Positions 58,119-64,000 of a stretch of 64,000 bases of DNA are shown in pieces. Below the pieces are notes generated by a model that saw only the letters and a program-made list of their open reading frames with translations, was not told the origin of the DNA and ran no database searches. The stretch's first letter is position 1. Each line of letters opens with the position of its first letter. A program made the translations under genes and the position numbers. Source of the stretch: Owenia fusiformis (Eukaryota > Annelida > Polychaeta > Sabellida > Oweniidae); the NCBI GenBank assembly GCA_903813345.2, contig CAIIXF020000008.1:23046822-23110821 (forward strand), in the 5' to 3' direction.

Positions 58119-61100
58119 ATAATAATAGATTGTATAAGTTTATCTTAACTTATGATATCTGTATTTATCTAGGATGTAATATGGTTATAGGCTATTACCC
58201 TATTAACAAAGACCTAAGAAAATTACAAAGATTAATACAAAATATATCATATAGATCAAAGGCTTTAATTAAACCACTAACATTTATGAAAATTATAAAG
58301 ATGATTTAATTATGAAATTGAACTGGAAAAAAACGAACCATAAACACTACATTAATCATAATTTGCATATTCTTTATGATAGAGTTTAAGATATAAAGAG
58401 TTCAAGCTGGGGAATAAAATGAATCAATCTCCCAATAGCAAGTCAAATAAGGATGAAGTACCTTCAACAAGATACTCCAATACTCAATAATTGGCATAGT
58501 TCATCTACCTTTGTTGTTGGGTATTCTATGATAAACATAATTTAGCACAGAAAACTGCAAAAATCAATGAAAATGAGTAGACTATTTTTAAGTAATGGGT
58601 GAAAATTTACTTCTACACCTAAAATAGATCAAATATAGTAAATATGTGCGTTTATTAGAGAGAATATGCTATATGTTATGTTTTTACCTTGAATTGTGAG
58701 CTCCTAGACGACAAATTTAGTATATAAATACACTATTGTGTGTTATTTACATGAACACCTGAAGAAATTTCTTACGTTGCATGATGGGAAATCGTGACGT
58801 CATGAATCATGATGCATTATTTTAACGAATGGTGAAAATACTCTATTATCGCCCACAATGGTTTTTTTATTAAAGCTTCGTCAGATATCAATATTATCTG
58901 GACAGGACTTTCTAACCTGGGACAAAAAGTCGGGTGTGCGTTTATTAGAGAGTGTGCGTTTAATAGAGATAATACGGTATAGTAAAAAAATGTAAAAAAC
59001 AGCCTACAAGCCAAAGTGTCACTAGTCCTAGCTGCCCTATTTTTCAAGATGGCTGCCACATTTAAAAAAAAATAATTAGATTTTCAACTTTATCAATATT
59101 CTCTATAGCATATTAATATTATGGTTTGTATATATGCTGTACCTAAAAAAATGGTATAAAAACGTTGCATACATATATGTATAAAATATAAACAATATTG
59201 TGCAAATGGTATTTGAGTTATTGCCCGGACAAATGGACGGACGGGGCTCTCTATATCTCTCCGAACTTCATTCAATGGGATAATAACTTTATTGAACATT
59301 AACACCAAAAATACAATAATATAGAGTTAGACTGTACAACCATGACAGTCCATACAGTGTTTCTTATTTATCAGTAATCAAACACTACTGAGGTGTTTTA
59401 CAGAAACAAAACACATTAAGCTCACTAAAGCTCCCACTTTTGTAAACTTGGGCTGTCTATCCTAGAGTTTGAATATGAAACCACTGTCCTTTGCCTGTGT
59501 TACAAAATTCTAGGGTTTATTCAACTCGTTTCTATGGGTTTAGATTCTGATATTGATATATATTGATTGTTAACCAAAATATATTGAAGAAAGATGTGGA
59601 TGAATCCATTTTCTTGTTTGGAAGAAATACTCGGGAGATGGTAAAAACTTTGTGAGAGGAATTGGCAGGTCATTACAATCTTAGTAAAAATGATTGGAAC
59701 TAAAACACAAATTTTTAATCAATATTTCTTAATATCATGAATATTTCCCAATGTGATTCACCAGGAACTAGTAGTAACAAGGGAATAATTGCACCAAACA
59801 CCTAATAACAGGGACTTTAACCATTAAAACTGTAAGTAGCTTTTTCTGTTACCTCCCAATCTCCATTGAAAGTAACATCTGAAAATCAACATCCATAACT
59901 TCTCAAATAGTTCTCTATAGTTCTTTATCATCTCAAGGAAGAAGTATATTGTGGTAAAGGTTCTCCAGAGATTGGCAGTTCTAAGCCAATGATATATTGT
60001 GAAGATCTGATAAATAACATAGCAAAATGAGATAATAAATAGTGACAAATATTATTGGCATGGATTGAAATCATGTTTTGTTCATGTATTTAAAAAGATC
60101 TATTAACTAACAGGGTTAAAAAGTACATTATTAAAAATACCTTTGTATTCATTTATACAAATATAGAATCTGCTTCCTCGAGTTTTAAAATCATGAAAAG
60201 ATATATTTTGGTCTTGGAGATCATGCATTGCTCTAAAAGGATTTACATTAATAACATTATCTAATGTGTAAAAAATATCCTGGGAAGAGCACATCTGTAA
60301 TTTTGTGACATATGTGACGTAACAGATATATGTGATGCAGCAGACATATAAAACCAAATGCCACATGACACAATAGAACTCAACTAAACCTTATCTTATG
60401 AAAAACTATTATAATTATAGAAAACATTTAACTCTGATCCTAAAATAACAAAACTGTGGCTATGTATGTTCAGCTTGAATTTGCTAGCAGTGATGCAATT
60501 ACGTTACACTGTTTAATAGAAGGAGCAAAATCACTATCATAAATAATATTCTATTACATGCAGACATACGGCCGAATACATCTTGGCATTTTCTATTTTT
60601 ATTTATTAAAACAATTAAGGCATTGCATAATGAAGACAGCTTTTTGAAGAATGGAGACATGATTTGAATTTCTAGTGATGAAAAGTAAAGTAAACGGTAA
60701 TGACTTTTAAATAGCAATACATTTAAACTATTTCACAGATTAAGATTCTAAAATATAAATATAAGTTGGTGACAAATGTTTATTAATTGTGTTTTCTCTT
60801 ATTTCATTGCAGGTTCTTGAATCAATATAAACATAAATCTAGGAAAGGATGACAGGAGCATCATAGCACATATTTTGGAATAAAATCTTCCATCCAGATG
60901 TAATAAGAATATAATTAGCAGCTGAGCATAGCGTAGCATGTGACAGTGATGGAACCACATCTAGTGAGGCATTATCAGGTTTGTCAAATGGGTACTATAA
61001 ATATATGATTAAGCAGATGTATTGAAAAAGATTCTCATAACTATCTTATACATCAAGTGAGCAACAACATATAAAAACACCTCTGCCATACCAAACATCG

Positions 61101-61322
61101 ATACAATGAAGTATTCCTTTAATCTGTCCAATCAATAATTTTAAAACAAGGTGATATAGCTCGACATTATTGACAAACGTCTAATTAGGATTCTGTCAAT
61201 CACAAAGACTTTAATACGTAGAAGCAGCGCCACAAATGAATCACTTTGAAAGAGATATGTCATTTATCAAAAAGAGGAGTTAACACTGTCGGCTGGTGGA
61301 TTAAGTTAAAGTGAATGCTCAA
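58119..61322. other. Region before the GPCR exon
   Basis: AT-rich. It holds element M fragments (58640-58665, 58930-58974), a truncated Helitron-like copy H7 (about 58990-59280, minus, ending A|TCCCATTGAATGAAG) and possibly degenerate LINE-like frames on the minus strand (59820-60370). It also holds a possible 5' UTR exon of the GPCR after TTTCATTGCAG (60811). None is certain. Confidence 0.35.
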
Positions 61323-62049
61323 ATGGAGACATGGAGCAGTAACTCATCAAACATTGGAGGAATGGATGACAGGATTAGGGATTTAGACAAGCTATATGCA
61401 TTTATACTCACATTGGTAATTATCATTTCAATTCTGGGGAATATACTTGTGATGTTGGTCATCAAAGTAAATAAGACATTACATACAACAACATCAGCCT
61501 TTGTGTTTAATCTGGCTGTTTGTGACATTTGCTTAGCTGTGTTTGTGATCCCATTCAGCGTTATAACCCTGCTTTATGATCGGGAGTGGATGTTAGGAAC
61601 AATTATGTGTAATATTGTTGCTTATCTCTCAGTGCAATGCTGCGTATCATCTATAATGTCACTGACCATGATCAGTTTAGAACGTCATACTGCTATAAAC
61701 TATCCACTAAAAAGCACTTCATTACTGACAAAACAGCGGGTAGGATACCTCATAGTATTTATATGGATATTTGGTGCCATTTTCGCCTGTATGGGGTTCA
61801 CACCTCTTGGGCCCTATGGGTTCTCTCCAGGGAAAGCCAACTGTGCCCCCCTGCCATATAGTATCCCACTGCTCACACTGGCGGTCTGTTTGCCCATGTT
61901 TACAATGCTCGTGATGTACATAGGCATTTCTAGGACTGCCATGAAGCAGGCAAAGAAAGGTACGCTTGTTTGTGATGCCAACAACTGCCGATTTGTCTCA
62001 AATAAGAAAGGAGAAATGAAAGCTGTGAAAACACTGTGTATAATTACAG
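61323..62049 (+). CDS. Class A (rhodopsin-family) GPCR, first coding exon, 3' part outside the window
   Basis: It encodes 242 residues covering TM1 to the start of TM6 and ends at ACA G|GTAAGA (phase 1). Hallmarks: sequons in a short N-terminus (SNSSN), GNILV in TM1, NLAVCD with the sodium-site Asp in TM2, a TM3 cysteine (TIMCNI), LERH replacing DRY at the end of TM3, the TM4 Trp (VFIWIFG), an ECL2 cysteine (KANCAP) to pair with TM3, and the TM5 Pro (VCLPMF). ICL3 is short and basic, then MKAVKTLCIIT begins TM6. TM6-7 and NPxxY must be in later exons. The ligand is not evident: it looks amine- or opsin-group-like, with no retinal-lysine region to judge. I start at 61323; an out-of-frame ATG at 61315 overlaps it. 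Confidence 0.88.
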
Positions 62050-62515
62050 GTAAGATTCTCACCTCACTTCCATTTATTAACAAGTTCACATAAGTTAGCT
62101 GGGACAATTTTGGTACCCTTGAAAGCCTGAAAGGTCTGTTGAAAGATGGTCAAAAATAATATTCAGGTAGATGCTAAATAAATCATTTATTGGTTTTGGA
62201 GTAAAAAATAATCAAAAATGTGTTGTCTGTTTGTGATCTTCAAACATCGCCCTTGTGCTTTTAAATTAATTATGATAACCATAAAATCTGAGCTTATGTA
62301 TTCTAGTAACCTGCTTGATTGAAATGAGGTCACACAGACAATGCATCATTCTAAAGAACAATACAGATGTCATTTGTCAGAGGAGTTATGCATCTCATGT
62401 ATACTTAGTATTAATAATTCATAGTAGTTGCAGTAGAAATTCAAGTTGTTATTTTGATGGCATATTCATTATCAAATTAAAATGATTTATGCAAAATGAT
62501 GTAAATGAAAAGGTT

Positions 62516-62680
62516 GGTAATATACAAAAAAATAGTGACTGCCATTGAGGGAAACAGTGCAAAATATTTTTCCCGAGGAAATATCCTTTTCATGTGTCAG
62601 TGGACAGGATATTCCCGAGGGGAAGATTTTTATACTATTTCCCGAAAATGTGGCAGTCACTATTTGTTTTACTATATACC
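62516..62680. mobile_element. 165-bp hairpin MITE in GPCR intron
   Basis: Outer arms AAATAGTGACTGCCA / TGGCAGTCACTATTT and inner GGAAATATCC / GGATATTCCC around GTGTCAGTGGACA. Confidence 0.65.
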
Positions 62681-62967
62681 CCATATGTATTCTGTAAACA
62701 AAAACAAAATGAGAAATCTTCATTTCAACATTTAATGTATACAGGTTCTTATTGGCATTTAACTCTTAAATGATCAAAACCAATAAAAAGTTTCAGATTT
62801 TCTTTGAAAAATGTGACTGTGTGTTTATTGATATAGAATCCTATAGAGCATCAGAAAGCTCATGAAACTATATATTTTCTATCAAGCTGATAGATATCAC
62901 TTAAAAATCACTATCGTGCTGATAGAAATACATTTGAATTAAAAAAGATATATAAGAACACAAAACT

Positions 62968-63014
62968 GTATATAGGAAGGATATACACTTATTATGTATA
63001 TCCTTCCTATATAC
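62968..63014. repeat. Perfect 19-bp-stem hairpin
   Basis: GTATATAGGAAGGATATAC pairs perfectly with 62996-63014 across a 9-nt loop. Confidence 0.9.
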
Positions 63015-64000
63015 ACATTATTATTAATATATACAATTGCTATACTAAAGAATTGTATATGATTATATAAGTACTTAATAACAAAGCCATTAGATAATGA
63101 AATATCCTGTTTATTTTTGAATTCTTATGTGTATGTTAGGGAATATGTGAATTGAATATATAACAACTCTAATAGAGTAATAGTGCAATTTTCAAGTGAT
63201 TTATGCCGCTGTCACATGTATCTGAAACGTGAGTTGATAATAATATCTTTTCCACTCATAAGAATCTTTCTGGAAATATTACATAGCTTGTGGATGCTTT
63301 TTCTTGTTCTTAAAATGCTGATTTTACTGTAATGTTTGCACCAAAAAATGATTGAAGAAAATAATTTTCAGGAATTCAAAAACATAAATCATTAAAAGTA
63401 GGCCCATCACTTACAGATCATTAATTACTAATATACAAGTAACACATTTACATAATAGGTATACATATGTAGGTATACATATGTATACAAATATGTACTG
63501 TAGTCATGGGCATTCAATAGAAAGACAATACTTAAGAATTTCCAACGAGTGTAGCTACGTTATATTGAAAGTAACAGGCTAAGGATAGAACATGTGATAT
63601 TTACCCTGACCATATAGATGAATCTATCTTGAACCTATTTCACAACTTCCATAAAGCCTGGCTTGAATTCATCTTATACAACTATGTGTATAACTTCAAA
63701 TGAATAAAACATTTTACAATGCCATTATGGCATCACAATTACATATGATTTAGAGTAATGTTTAGTTAGTTGGTCTTTAGAGAATAAATAAAACTGATAT
63801 AATCATGAAATAATATAATATACGAATGATATTACTTACACACCTTACATTACTAAATACTGATTGATAATAAGTATTATTATTAATTTCATATTATATC
63901 AGCTGAATTAATTATGAGATTGGAACATGTGACACACTAAGTCAGGTGTCCAGCTTTTACTATAGAAAGAAAGAAATTATAAGACTACATGAGGAAAATT

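Larger units (their letters stand above)
62050..64000. other. GPCR intron 1 (start)
   Basis: Follows the GTAAGA donor at 62050. It contains a hairpin MITE at 62516-62680 (AAATAGTGACTGCCA / TGGCAGTCACTATTT) and a perfect 19-bp hairpin at 62968-63014. No TM6-7 exon is seen before the window ends. Confidence 0.6.

Noticed and set aside
62968-63014. microRNA precursor
   Set aside because: The stem is only 19 bp, too short for a normal precursor, with no flanking pairing.

Overview
This window is AT-rich invertebrate nuclear DNA. It has spliced genes with GT-AG introns, an animal CHP1, an animal-type SEC23, a vertebrate-like UDP-glycosyltransferase and a rhodopsin-family receptor. It also has many foldback and TIR elements, and interspersed repeats ending in GGACGGAC-rich tracts. 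Those repeats and the divergence of the proteins suggest a marine invertebrate, probably a lophotrochozoan such as a mollusc or a relative. The species cannot be fixed from the sequence.

Layout. From 1 to about 7.2 kb there are only mobile elements: a Helitron-like repeat broken by a LINE, a deleted mariner and a 1.66-kb foldback element. From 7249 to 20406 (+) lies a complete seven-exon CHP1 (calcineurin B homologous protein 1, 195 aa) whose introns are packed with transposons. Intron 4 holds an 854-bp near-perfect palindrome. Intron 6 ends in thirteen exact-length 64-bp repeats, each carrying a complete 3' splice site. From 23109 to 44308 (-) lie the last eight coding exons (299 aa) of SEC23, the COPII inner-coat GTPase activator, convergent with CHP1. 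Its 5' half was not found up to 64000. Two single-exon genes sit on the opposite strand inside SEC23 introns: a secreted, probably GPI-anchored eight-cysteine protein (25412-26032) and a UDP-glycosyltransferase (32062-33618). At 61323 (+) starts the first coding exon of a class A GPCR (TM1 to the start of TM6), which continues past the right edge. If SEC23's 5' exons lie beyond the window, the GPCR is at least partly nested as well.

The rest is intron or intergenic DNA shaped by transposons: mariner/Tc1-, hAT- and piggyBac-type MITEs, large foldbacks, a Helitron-like family whose terminal hairpin shows a compensated base pair, LINE tails with target-site duplications, and minisatellites. The genes share no obvious pathway: CHP1 acts in ion transport, trafficking and calcium signalling, SEC23 in ER export, the UGT in conjugation chemistry and the GPCR in sensing. 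The strongest unusual signals are the tandem splice-acceptor array in CHP1, the antisense nesting inside SEC23, the Arg in place of the catalytic His in the UGT, and the covarying terminal hairpins of the repeat families.
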